A stretch of 64,000 nucleotides of DNA from Dryomyza anilis (lineage: Eukaryota > Arthropoda > Insecta > Diptera > Dryomyzidae), in the NCBI GenBank assembly GCA_951804985.1, contig OX638132.1, positions 19,263,529 to 19,327,528 of the forward strand, in the 5' to 3' direction. Made by a program: the position numbers and the translations under genes. Of this stretch, positions 11,059 to 21,427 are shown piece by piece. The notes under the pieces were generated by a model that saw only the letters and a program-made list of their open reading frames with translations, made no database searches and was not told the origin of the DNA. Position 1 is the stretch's first letter. Every line of letters starts with the position of its first letter.

Positions 11059-11457
11059 TTACCAAAAACCACCCGATGAATAACCACCCGGTGGCACACG
11101 ACCGCGTGAAGATTGATCTCCATTGCCATTAGTGTTGGCCGAAGACGATGATTCCTTTGCAACCGCAACTTTGGTGTCTACTGGTGTAACTGCTTCTGCA
11201 TTTGTGGACGCTTCACCAGTTGGTTTGGTGCATGTGATTTCTTCGCGTAATTTTTCCACAATTAGATTAGCATCCGTGGAACCCATGCAAGCATTTAAAT
11301 TTGATGAATTTTGTTGATTATACTTTGGTCGTGGTGCATTTACTGCCACATCCGGCTCAGCGAAAATATTTGAATGTCCACCACCGGGTGGCTTGAGAAC
11401 ACGACTGGATGGACGGACACTGTTGGTGAGTCCGATTTTTAATTCAGTGGTAGTCAT
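11059..11457 (-). CDS. Jupiter/HN1-family microtubule-associated protein
   Basis: Small, mostly disordered protein of 132 residues encoded by one exon. It carries both family signatures: SSRVLKPPGGGHSNIF near the N terminus (residues about 17-32) and RVPPGGYSSGGFW at the very C terminus. Drosophila Jupiter and vertebrate HN1/JPT1 share the N-terminal SSxVLRPPGGG motif, and Jupiter also ends in PPGGYSSGLW. Drosophila Jupiter binds microtubules; HN1/JPT1 has been linked to cell-cycle and beta-catenin control. The middle is rich in Ser, Ala, Asn and Thr. It is shorter than Jupiter and could be the second fly family member. The ATG sits 10 bases downstream of TAACAATG. It is convergent with MPC2. 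Confidence 0.85.
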   Translation of the reverse strand: MTTTELKIGLTNSVRPSSRVLKPPGGGHSNIFAEPDVAVNAPRPKYNQQNSSNLNACMGSTDANLIVEKLREEITCTKPTGEASTNAEAVTPVDTKVAVAKESSSSANTNGNGDQSSRGRVPPGGYSSGGFW

Positions 11458-11810
11458 TGTTATTTGAGTTGTTTAATTAATAGTTGTTATTTGGAAGAAC
11501 TTTCTAAAACTGTAGAATAAAATTAAATTAAAATTTATTCTAAAAATAATGTGTTTTAGTAAAATCGATTTGAATCTTACGAATACGTTCAATTATTTTA
11601 GAACTTAACTTATTTTAATTAATTAAACATAAATATTTCAATTTCAAGTTTTTTTTTTAAATATTGTTGATTTTTTTTATTATTCAGCGGATCAATCCTC
11701 AAGTTCATGCGAAGTATTTTTGCCTTGTAGCACGAAAATGTCGTTTTAACAATGAATACTGTTTTAACGTTCACAGATTTATTTTAAATTAAATAAAAAA
11801 CAAACAGAAT

Positions 11811-12958
11811 ATATCGTCACTGTCATGCCAACGGGGCGAATGTGCATTTTTAAAAATGTTGGGAAATCAAATTTTAAACTTTGAAGAGCTTTAAAAATTA
11901 GAAAAATTTATATTTTCTTTAATTTTTTCTGTTATTTTAGTTTATTCGTCAATTATTATAACATATATAAAATATCTTTTGATTTAGACAACCTACTGAA
12001 TTATAAATATGGATTTTGTGAGGCTATATCCTGATCAAAACGCAAATATTTTTGTTTTTTTATGATATAACTTTTTATTAGCACAAGATAAAATCGTAAT
12101 GTAGAGACATTAATTGTTTGTTTTTAAAGCACCTTTAGATCGGCATCATTAATTAAAAATATTTTGTCAAACATTAATTTGCAATTTGCAGGAAAAAATG
12201 TTTGGCAAAATATTTTTAAATAATGATGCAGTTCGATAGGTGCTTTAAAAACAAACAATTAATACCTCAACACCACTATTATATCTTGTGCTAATAAAAA
12301 ATTATAGCAAAAAAACGAAGAAATTGAAAAAATTGAAAATCTTGTCATGTCAGAAGGGCGATTCTTTTCATTTTTTGCTATAACTCTTTAATGGTACAAG
12401 ATAAAATAGTTATGTAAAGGCATTAATTGTTTGTTTTTAAAGCACCTATATATCTGCATCATTAATTAAAAATATTTTGTCAAACATTAATTTGCTATTT
12501 GCAGGAAAAAAATGTTGGCAAAATATTTTTAAATAATGATGCAGTTCGATAGGTGCTTTAAAAACAAACAATTAATACCTTAACACCACTATTATATCAT
12601 GTGCTAATAAAAAAATATTTTGCCGGAAAAAATGTTTGGTAAAATAAATTTTAAATTAATAATGATGCAAATCAATAGGTGCTTTGAAAACAAACAATAA
12701 ATGCCTTTACACCACTATTTTATCTTATACCAATAAAAAGTTATGGCGAAAAAACGAAAAGATTCGCACTTTTGGCATAAGATTTTCAATTTTTTTAAAT
12801 TTGTCCTTTTGGTTTTGTCTTTTGTGACTAGAAATACCGAACAAAATGACACGCGATTTTAGCACAGTATACTTGAGGATAAACTACATTCAAAAATGTT
12901 AAAAAACGCAAATGTCAAAAATTGCACATTCGCCCCTTTGGCATGATAGTGACGATAT
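11811..12958. mobile_element. Foldback/TIR element with internal palindromes
   Basis: The left terminus ATATCGTCACTGTCATGCCA and right terminus (reverse complement ATATCGTCACTATCATGCCA) match for about 40 bases. Inside are two large palindromes: 12063-12300, whose arms carry TTAATTGTTTGTTTTTAAAG and CTTTAAAAACAAACAATTAA, and 12366-12610, a second copy; a half copy follows at 12611-12745. No transposase frame. The whole unit could fold into a long hairpin. Confidence 0.75.
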
Positions 12959-14409
12959 CATGTACTTGAGAATTGGATTTCTGTTGGTTTCTTGCCGTGT
13001 CTCAGCACGTAAGTACTTTGCAATAATTGCATAGAATGCCGTCAACAGCAACTTTATATCGCAATTTATCGCTCGATTTCGATATGCTGCAATAGAAAAT
13101 TTATCACAAAATTAAATTTGATCTTGCCCTACGAATAATTGACAAAAAAATCTAGGTCGAAATATTAGTTTTTGCAAAAAATTAAAAAGAAATAATTTGT
13201 GTTATCTAAAAAGAATGTCAATAGAGTAATTTATCACAATTCTCGAAACTCTCTAATTTTTTTTTTAATATAAGTTCGAAATGTCAAATTTTCGAAAAAA
13301 TGTTTTAAATTTAATTAACTGAAATTTTTCAGAATATTTTAAATCGTGCATTTAAAAAGAAGGAAATGTACGAATATAATAAAGTGGGGCTAGGTGCAAA
13401 AACAGAAAAAAATCGTAGCATCTGATGTCCGCATTATAGTTAAACATGATGGGAAAAGATGATCTGTAATCTCTTAGTGTATATTTGACTCGACATGCTT
13501 AAAAGGGTTCAAAATCACTACACATTCGACTGCTTTTGAGCGATTGAACTGAAACTTTTGAAAATTTGACATACAAAAAAATAAAAATGCGACACTCGAC
13601 AGGTACTCCTTATTAAATTAAAATTTATAAACATCGAAAAATTAATGTACGTTTGACCTCTTTTTTGTAATTTAACCAGGTTTTCGAAATTTTACTTGTT
13701 TGTTTTCTCGGTTTTTACCGTTTTTGCACACCTCGTCCTGGCATATTCTTACACCCAAAGAAGTCTCATCTCAAACTTATAAAATAAGTCAAGAAAATTC
13801 GGGCTATGTCAAAATATGGCCAAGCCATCTATGAACGCTATTAGCAGAATTCATAATACAGACTTGTTTGCTGTTGGTAGAGCTAATTACGGCAAAGCAA
13901 TTAACAAAAATGGAAATGCGACTAAAAGAAGACATGCTCTATTCGAAGCACACCAATGAGTTCAACAGAACAGAAAATGACTTTCACATTTTGACTATAA
14001 CAAATTTGTTTTTTTTTTAAGTACGCGTCGTACTATTTCCTTTGTTTGGCATGACGTCAATTTGTCGTTTTCGCCCAATGGGCGCAATACTATTCGCAGA
14101 CTACATAGTCAAGTCTAATGAACCCTTAAGTACAATGAATATTTGTATGTGTACATCATAGATGGATGTGTCATCTTTTACTATAACAGCACCCTAAATG
14201 TTTAGTGTGCAACTTATTGCAAAAAAAAGAAGAAATGTGTAATAAAGAAAATATAAAATTACTTAGAAAACGATTAACTGTATATAAAACCATTTTATAC
14301 AAATAGTTGTACTCGAGTTGTACTGTATTTAATTTCGTTTGCAAAAAAAAAAAGAAACGAGACGAAGTCGAACAGAGCGACTTGAGAGACGAACGCATTA
14401 TTTAATGCA

Positions 14410-14446
14410 TTTGTGGCGGGCGCAACATAAATGCGCCCGCCACAAA
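14410..14446. repeat. Perfect 15-bp GC-rich inverted repeat with 7-nt loop
   Basis: Arms TTTGTGGCGGGCGCA and TGCGCCCGCCACAAA are exact reverse complements around ACATAAA. Ten of fifteen arm bases are G or C in an otherwise AT-rich region. It may be a structured or protein-binding element; no gene can be attached to it. Confidence 0.9.
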
Positions 14447-15483
14447 ATGGTTCCTACGTCGCGCTAGCTACGCCAGTTAATTTTAGCAACACTCCAATAA
14501 TTTTGGCATCATTCAACCGCAGCGGTTGATCTCTATAAATGCGAAAGTATTACACACAGCAACGCATTTTGTTCACTTGTATTTCTATTGATTTTTTTTT
14601 TATAATAAATAATGTAGATTTATAAACTTAATAATTAGCTTATTGAAATTATTTACCTTGTTTATTCTTTAGTTAATTTTGCAACCACACCTAACAGCAC
14701 CACCAAAAATAATAGACGCCTAAATTTGCCTAAACTAGTTGTGTAGAAGCCAAACGAGCCAACCGTCCGAATGAACAGCTTTTTCAAATTTGTTTTTTTT
14801 CATAGAAAATTCCACTGCATCGGCTTCCCTGCAAAAAATCATTTGACATTTTGTTTTTGCAATGGCACGTTCGAAAACCTTGTAAATTATACAGATTAGA
14901 CTTTAGCAGCGTTTACACGGTGCAACTAAGTTGCATTACTGAGTTCGATTATACCAAAATCGCATATTCATCCAATAGACAACATTGATAGGCTATTGCT
15001 CTAACTAGAATTGCGGCGGACGACGGAAAATCTACGGCGTCAAAAACGCGGCGGTTGTAAAAAAGTAGTGAAAAATGTAAGAAACTAGTAAATCAAGCAA
15101 GCAAAGCTAGTCGCATTGAAACATCCGCTTCAGACTTCATTATTTCGCAGCATTCAAGAAGTACATCGCCATGGTAAAATACATTCAAAAATCTCGCCAT
15201 AACGTCAAACAAGTCGTTCGTAGCATCTGTACGGTACGATTGGTACAATCCAACTCAGTTATACATCTGATTTACATCGTGTGGACGTTGCTATTGTGGA
15301 CATTTTATAATTAAATTTTATAAACTTTGTTCACCACGATACATTCCTGGATATTAATATTTTATATTTTTATATTTAATTTGTGATGTAAAATATCGAT
15401 ACTTTTCGTACTCGATACTAACCTGATACTTATTTTTAAATACTTTGTAATAAACTCGTTACTTTCGATACTTTTAATCATGA

Positions 15484-15757
15484 TTGAAGTATGCACAGGT
15501 TAGTTCATTTAAACAGATAGTTGGCATACAGAATGTTGAGAATGTCAAGAAAAAAATATTGAAATTAAAACAATTAATTGTCATTTTCAAATTTATTTAA
15601 AGGTTATGTTGTTTTGCACTTAATTTTCACTATTTTATTAAAATTTTTCTGCTTAAATTAACTATTTCACATTGTAAATACACGATGGTTTATTAAATGT
15701 TCAGATTTATTGATGTTAAAATTCTGAGTTTTTGTTAGTTTTGTGAATTGGAAACAA
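15484..15757 (+). mobile_element. MITE R copy 1, left part (interrupted by foldback)
   Basis: Begins TTGAAGTATGCACAGGTTAG, the TIR of a family also seen at 17573 and 29286. It continues in parallel with copy 2 (TTAATTGTCATTT, GGTTAT, TTTTATTAAAATTT) to 15757, where the 11-nt-repeat element interrupts it; it resumes at 16874 with CGATGTTCTGTTTTAAAT and TTTCAAACAG. Confidence 0.7.
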
Positions 15758-16873
15758 CCCAAGTAACAATTCCTACCAGTTTCCTACCAGTATCTAGCCA
15801 GTATAACTATTCACTTGTCTAGTTTCTGGCAAGTAAACTTACCAGTTACTCGCAAGCGATGTCACGCACTTTCGTACCAGAAACTAGCCAGTAAAACTCT
15901 TCGGTTTCTGGGCGGTAAACTAGCCAATAACTGGACAAATACTGGTCAAAAACTGGCCAAAAACTTGCCAAAAACTGGCCAAAAACTAGTCAAAAACTGG
16001 CCAAAAACTGGCCAAAAACTTGCCAAAAACTGGCCAAAAACTGGCCAAAAACTTGCAAAAAACTGGCCAAAAACTGGCCAAAAACTTGCCAAAAACTGGC
16101 CAAAAACTTGCCAAAAACTGGCCAAAAACTTGCCCAAAACATGCAAGAAACTGGCCAATAACTATCAAGAAACTCGACATGTAAAAAGTAAATAAAATAA
16201 TGTCAAAAATAAATTTTATTTTTTTAATTTACAATGGTCAATAACAGACCAATAGTACAGGACTTGGCGATTTCCGATTGTCCGACATCTCCACTTCGAT
16301 GATCTGCGGCAAAAAAACATGTTTTAAGATTGCAAAAAAAAAAAAAAAGAAAAAATGAACCTTAGAAGATTTTGCAGCAACTCACACAAGAGATTTAAAT
16401 TGTTTTGTTTGATCTTTTCTTTTGTCACATAAGACATACAAAAAATTGTTGCTTCATACTTCATATTCAATATTTATTAGCAAAGTAAGTGCACGTCACC
16501 CTTACAAGTAACTCACCAGTATTGACTAGTTTTACTGGCAGGGACCTACTCTTCAAATCCCTACCAGTATCCGACAAGTTTTTGACCAGTTGTACTGGTG
16601 GGAGACCAGATTTTGGCCAGTTTTTGACAAGTTTTACTGGTAGGGACTACTCTTCAAATCCCTACCAGTAACCGACCAGTTTATGACTAGTTTTACTGGT
16701 AGGAGACCGGTTTTTGGCCAGTTTTTGACAAGTTTTACTGGTAGGGATTACTCTTCAAATCCCTACCAGTAACTGACCAGTTTTTGACTAGTTTTTACTG
16801 GCGAGTATATACTCTTCAAAATCCTACCAGAAACTTAGCAGTATTTAAGCTGCCTAGTAAATTGTTGCTCGGG
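15758..16873. mobile_element. Foldback-like element built of ACTGGCCAAAA-type repeats
   Basis: Ends are CCCAAGTAACAATTCCTACC and, reverse complemented, CCCGAGCAACAATTT, forming imperfect TIRs. The left half (15930-16150) is a tandem array of the 11-base unit CCAAAAACTGG/CCAAAAACTTG; the right half (16500-16850) carries the complementary motif as TTTTTGGCCAGTTTTTGAC and repeated CTACCAGTAACYGACCAGT blocks. Arms made of short tandem repeats around a unique centre (16200-16490) resemble Drosophila FB elements in architecture. Because 11 is not a multiple of three and the unit has no stop in any frame, spurious long ORFs appear on both strands. Confidence 0.75.
15930..16150. repeat. Tandem array, 11-bp unit CCAAAAACTGG
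   Basis: About twenty units in direct succession with one or two variant positions (ACTGG versus ACTTG). The array is the left arm of the foldback element. It has no credible coding role. Confidence 0.9.
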
Positions 16874-17572
16874 AAAGCATCGATGTTCTGTTTTAAATAT
16901 TTCGTAAACAAATGTTGAGACTTTCAAACAGATGTATCAAATACATTTTTATAATGATAAACACTAAAAAACGCCACGCGCACTGAAAGAGTTATTAACT
17001 AACAAAAATGTACACTTGCCATTCTCAAAAATGGTCAAAAAAAGTCAAGCGAGTGGGCATGGCTAACAACAAATTGTCATGTGATGTGAAATGTTGGGCC
17101 AAAAATTAAAAATATGACTTTAAAGACATGTTGTACGATATAAAATACTAAAACTTTTTATTTATAAACGGATTATTATTAAAAGAGGGTATGGAAAAAT
17201 CGTAGAAATTCTCTTTGTATAAAAAAGTGTTTTACATAAGAAATTTTAAAAAAAATATAAAAAAATGTGAAGTATCGAGTAGTTTCATCTACTACTCATC
17301 AAATCATCAAATACCCAATAAGCAATGAGTTTAAGGTTCGATAAATTTGGAGAATTTTCCTTTACTACCAGTGTGGATGTAATGTCATGATCAAGCCGAA
17401 GAAATGAATGTTATTCCAACGTTGGTTTTCGATGTTAAAAAAACTTGACACGAAATTCACTACACAAAATTGCTCAGTGGCAACCCAGTGACGTGATAAA
17501 TTAAATGTCAACAAGAAAATTTTCATTTTTTTCACCACTACATATGTGCCACAGCATTCGCAGAATCCATGT

Positions 17573-17953
17573 TTGAAGTATATACAGGTTAGACCATCTA
17601 GACGTTTAATTGACATACAGTGTGCTAAGAAAGTCAAAAAGAAAATTTTAAAAATACAAAAATTAATTGTCATTTTATACTTTCAGGTTATAGTTTTTTG
17701 CATTGCAAATTGGAGATTTTATTAAAATTTCACACCACATATTCACTTTTATCACTTTTGCCATTCACTGTGGTTTCATTTCAATCCTAAAAATCTTGAA
17801 AGTTGGCAAAATGTTGAAATTTATTTAATTTTGAATATTGATTGTTTTTATGAAAATGTAAACAAAGCGTTGATGTTTTGTTTTAAAATATTCGTAAACA
17901 AATGTTGAATCTTTCAAACAGTTTTCAAAAAAAAGTAAATGGCGACTGAATAC
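17573..17953 (+). mobile_element. MITE R copy 2, uninterrupted
   Basis: Starts with TTGAAGTATATACAGGTTAG. It runs through TGTAAACAAAGCGTTGATGT, which is the empty-site equivalent of the junctions at 15757/16874, to AGTAAATGGCGACTGAAT at 17935-17953. There it departs from copy 3, which continues to the right TIR. Non-coding. Confidence 0.75.
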
Positions 17954-18174
17954 AATGTAAGTGGCCAATGTTTACGAATACGTTTATGAAATATTAATAT
18001 ATTTTCATTCATACGCAGACAACATTGATATTTTACGTGAACCTGGCAATGTTATACATCGCAGTGGCGCAATTGGATTCACTGGTTTGATCTTCGAGGC
18101 ACGTCCTGTACACTGCCACCGGTGCAGGTGCTGTTGTAGCTGTAGAACATACTTTAATTCCTTTTAATATATAG
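17939..18174 (+). pseudogene. Possible two-exon micro-gene or relic, one in-frame stop
   Basis: ATGGCGACTGAATACAAT (17939-17956) is followed by donor GTAAGT; an acceptor TACGCAG ends at 18018. Joined in phase 0, the second segment reads TTLIFYVNLAMLYIAVAQLD, hits one TGA at 18088, then SSRHVLYTATGAGAVVAVEH and TLIPFNI to a TAG at 18172-18174. Both halves in one frame around a single stop suggest a decayed small hydrophobic protein. In another frame the same DNA gives HSYADNIDILREPGN, where YADN recalls the YADD box of LINE reverse transcriptases, so a retroelement scrap is also possible. The ATG lies inside MITE R. The segment is richer in G+C than its surroundings. I do not recognise the product. 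Confidence 0.3.
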
Positions 18175-19956
18175 TATTATAACTTATATGCGTTTTCTTT
18201 TATTTTATATTTAAACCTTTAATTAGGGAAATATATGGGCTCGGATTCAAGTGTAATTTGAAGGTCGAATCACATTTTATTTATAGCTTACAATTAAGTT
18301 AAACCTCGAATGTATATTGAATGTCGGAATTCAAGTTTAGGTAAAGGCTAGATTCAATTGGATAAAAAGCTACCAGTTTTGTTGGAGAACGCTATGGTTT
18401 TCAAGTTTACAATTACAAAAAGCTGAACGCTTTTTTCCAGTGAAAGCTTCGATCAATATACCTTCGAAAATCATCCAGATTTTTGGTTTATTGGGTACCT
18501 ACTTCACATCAAATATCAAGTACTCGGAGACGCATTTACTCGATACATTTACATCACTACATTTTATTGTTGTTTTGCTTGGTGAGACGACGTCTTTCCG
18601 TCTGTTCTTTAAATTTTAATTATATATTTAGTTTTTCAAATTAAACCAATAGATACTGTAAAAAATAATCTCCCGTCGGAAACTAGTTATCGGTAGCTAA
18701 TAATAAATGGTCAAATAAAATAAAACAAAAAAAAAAGTGATTTAAAAACAAATTGACTACTGCAAAATCTTCAGATGGCAATTATTTTTTCAATATTTCA
18801 ACATCGTATGTCCACCATGCCTTTGTAAGTTTAATATATATATGTATATGTGAAAATAGTTTTTTTTTATTTATAAAGTACATTTTTTCTGTAAGTCTAA
18901 TATAAAATCTTTTTGTTTTTAAGCATATGACAATTTAGTGATTATATCTATTTATTATAAGATATTAAAACATTCGCAGACATGCATATGTTGAAAATGG
19001 TTGAAACATGAAATTGAATACCAAATAATTGTTCAATTTGACAGCTCAGCTTAAATAAATGCTTTTTTTTGTCTCTTTGTAGTTTTTATTTCTTTTTACG
19101 AGCTCATTCGTTGACTGTATATTATATATTTATATAAAGTATATAGAATTCAGTTGAATTGTCTTATCGCAGTGCTTTGGTTATTGCTTTCGTGCCTAAT
19201 CAGCTGACTCAAGTTAAATGGGTAAAATCAGTGTTTACATGCTACTCCGATCGTAGTAGATCTATTTCGTTTATTTTATTTTGCACATTTGCTAATATTT
19301 ATTACTATGGGGCATATTACGAAATATGTTTTCGATTGAATTACAAATATTTGACATTGAATTCGATAGAAATACGATTATTTTGTATACAGAAATTTAT
19401 TTTGTATAATATGAAAATTGAATAATTTGGAAAAAGTAAACTACGGATTTTAATCTTTTTTTTTGTTCGAAAAATAAAACAAATTAGCTGAAAAATAAAA
19501 ATTTAATATTGGGTGGTTGCTCGCTCAACCTATGAACCACATTTTCTTTTAATTTTCTTTGTATTTTAGAAAGTAGGATGTAATTTTTTTTATATTTTTG
19601 TAACCAAAAATGTTTCTTCTTCTAGCTGATAGAACAGGATTTAGAATGGTAAATATAAATCTGTAAATTTCTTTATCTTGTAAATACAATAATTTAATAT
19701 ACACTCAACTTATTTTGAAGATATTTTATTTCGAAGTGAAGAATTTTATTTTTTAGTTTGATATTTAGACATATTTAACATTTTATTAAATATACATAAT
19801 TATGTAATACATAATAATTTAAACTATAAATAGACCATGTTTTATATATGCTAAAAACTTAGCTAACATGTCCACATCATCAGTTATTTATAAACGTAAT
19901 GTACGGCTATTTAATTGGTGATTTCTCTGGGGTTGAAATTCTTAACATCGATGTGT

Positions 19957-20377
19957 TTACTGCTTGGATTTACCTTTTGATCTTCTAGAATATTTCAAGC
20001 AACTCTGGTTGTCCTCGTTGATTACAGTATTCAAAATTGTCACCAAATCCCAAAGCTCAGGGCCAAACAGCTTCTTAAGTCGCGTTGGTAAGTGCAAACA
20101 ATTCAGCTTCCGTTGAAGATAATGTTGTGTGCGATTGTTTACGACTTTCATAACTGATTGTTGCGGAACACAGCATACATATGTATCTACTGGTTCACTT
20201 GCATGTCTCAAGATCAGCAATCCAACCCGCATCAGTGTAAACGACTAGGTTTAAGTTATTTTCTTCCAATTCCAAATTCATTGATTTAATTTTTATCCAA
20301 AAATGCAGTTCTCGTATTTGACTGTAGAGACTACAGCCTATACGAACTTGCTGCGACACAACAACAGCAATTGACAA
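19957..20377 (-). pseudogene. Ty1/copia retrotransposon RNase H fragment, frameshifted
   Basis: Two overlapping minus-strand frames together show a copia-type RNase H: NLVVYTDAGWIADLETCK (matching the family's L.GY.DADWAGD..TRKS block) in 20195-20377, then, after a frameshift, LFGPELWDLV and INEDNQSCLK (matching EDNQSCI/K of the family) in 19957-20232. About 130 residues survive with no LTR, integrase or reverse transcriptase nearby. A dead fragment. Confidence 0.7.
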
Positions 20378-20481
20378 AAATTAATTTAGTTCAGTTTTTA
20401 CTGCTTGCCTTCTCGTTACTTAGTGCAGACAAACAAAAAATATTTTGCATTAAAATAAAATACTATACAAAAATCAAGAAT

Positions 20482-20620
20482 CGTCGGTGGCTCAGATGGT
20501 TAGTGTATTGGAAGACGTCAACGATTCCTGCTGTCTAGCAAAGATTCCCCAACGCACTGCCTTGCAAGTACCCTTAGTAAGTGCGAAAGTATCGTGTTTG
20601 GACTACATTTGATCCTGCAA
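20482..20620 (+). mobile_element. tRNA-derived SINE fragment, strongly diverged
   Basis: CGTCGGTGGCTCAGATGGTTAGTG is the box A region of the SINE family. The rest of the body is hard to align, so only the head is confidently assigned. Confidence 0.45.
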
Positions 20621-20749
20621 AAAGATATGCGCATTTCAATTTTATAAAATGTTTTTCGAATGGTCAAATTTTTCCGCATGCTGTATGCTGAAAAGCATTG
20701 GCTAAGTTCGAAAATATATTATATAAAATTTGTAGGTGATTATCTAATA

Positions 20750-21030
20750 GCGTCGGTAGCTCAGATGTTAGTTCGTTGGACTGCGAGCTGAAAGGTACCA
20801 TGTTCAAACCTGGACTGGGGTTAACAATATCTTTTCATGGACACATTTTTTTCTATCCGACGCTACCTCATCAGACAATGGCAAACCTTCGAGAGTAAAC
20901 TCCGCCCATGAAATAGCTCTCACCCGTCCGTTCGGATTCGGCATTAAACTATAGGTCCCATCAATTTGAGTACAAATATAACATGCACAGCTCAAGTGGT
21001 TAAGAGAAAGAAGAAACGCAGATGAAGGAC
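20750..21030 (+). mobile_element. tRNA-derived SINE, nearly full length
   Basis: Follows the intact copy at 46155 from GCGTCGGTAGCTCAGATGTT through GTTCAAACCTGGACTGGGGT, the CGACGCTACCTC block, CCGTTCGGATTC, and GAGTACAAATATAACATGCA. Point changes in box A and box B. No target-site duplication is recognisable. Confidence 0.8.
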
Positions 21031-21427
21031 AAGATGATAAAGAAGAATACAAAGAGTTACAATCTATTTTATCGTCCCTCACATCCATTTCTATTATTTG
21101 CAAAAATTTAAAAACTGATTTGAAATGCTAACATATATTGTATGATATCTGATGACCAATCAGGACCACTTTAGACTAGTTGCGTTTTTTGTTGTTAAAA
21201 CATATATTTATATTATTATCATAAAATAATATAAATAGTATATCTACATTAGCAGAAATCCTAAAATCAAATCCTAAAACTAAAACATACATTTTTTTTA
21301 ATGAAAAAAGTACTTATTAATTTTGGTCAGTGTGCACTGTCTAATGAATTTATACGCCTTTCACAGATTTACCACAGCAGCAATATATTAAATATGAATT
21401 AAAATTATAGAGAAACAACTCCAGGCA

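Larger units (their letters stand above)
11458..15483. other. Intergenic region upstream of the Jupiter/HN1 gene
   Basis: Outside the foldback element at 11811-12958, no coding region is supported. 14410-14446 holds a perfect GC-rich palindrome (listed). At 14518-14535 a small palindrome AACCGCAGCGGTT is followed by CTATAAATGCG, a TATA-like word with no assigned gene. Poly-A and poly-T runs are common. A dispersed Muller-E desert by appearance. Confidence 0.5.
18175..21427. other. Intergenic region upstream of the RNF111 gene, repeat relics
   Basis: Contains two short blocks shared with the CCDC174 5' region (18676-18702 and 18921-18950), a copia RNase H relic on the minus strand (19957-20377) and two tRNA-SINE copies (20482-20620, 20750-21030). 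No intact gene is supported. The last 100 bases are the probable 5' UTR of the RNF111-like gene. Confidence 0.5.

Noticed and set aside
15930..16150. CRISPR-like regular array
   Set aside because: Units are contiguous 11-mers without spacers, in a eukaryotic genome.
15815..16195. 126-codon frame with GQKLAKNWPKT repeats, and matching minus-strand frames
   Set aside because: The repeated peptide is a by-product of an 11-base tandem unit that has no stop in any frame; it lies inside a foldback element and shows no coding signal.
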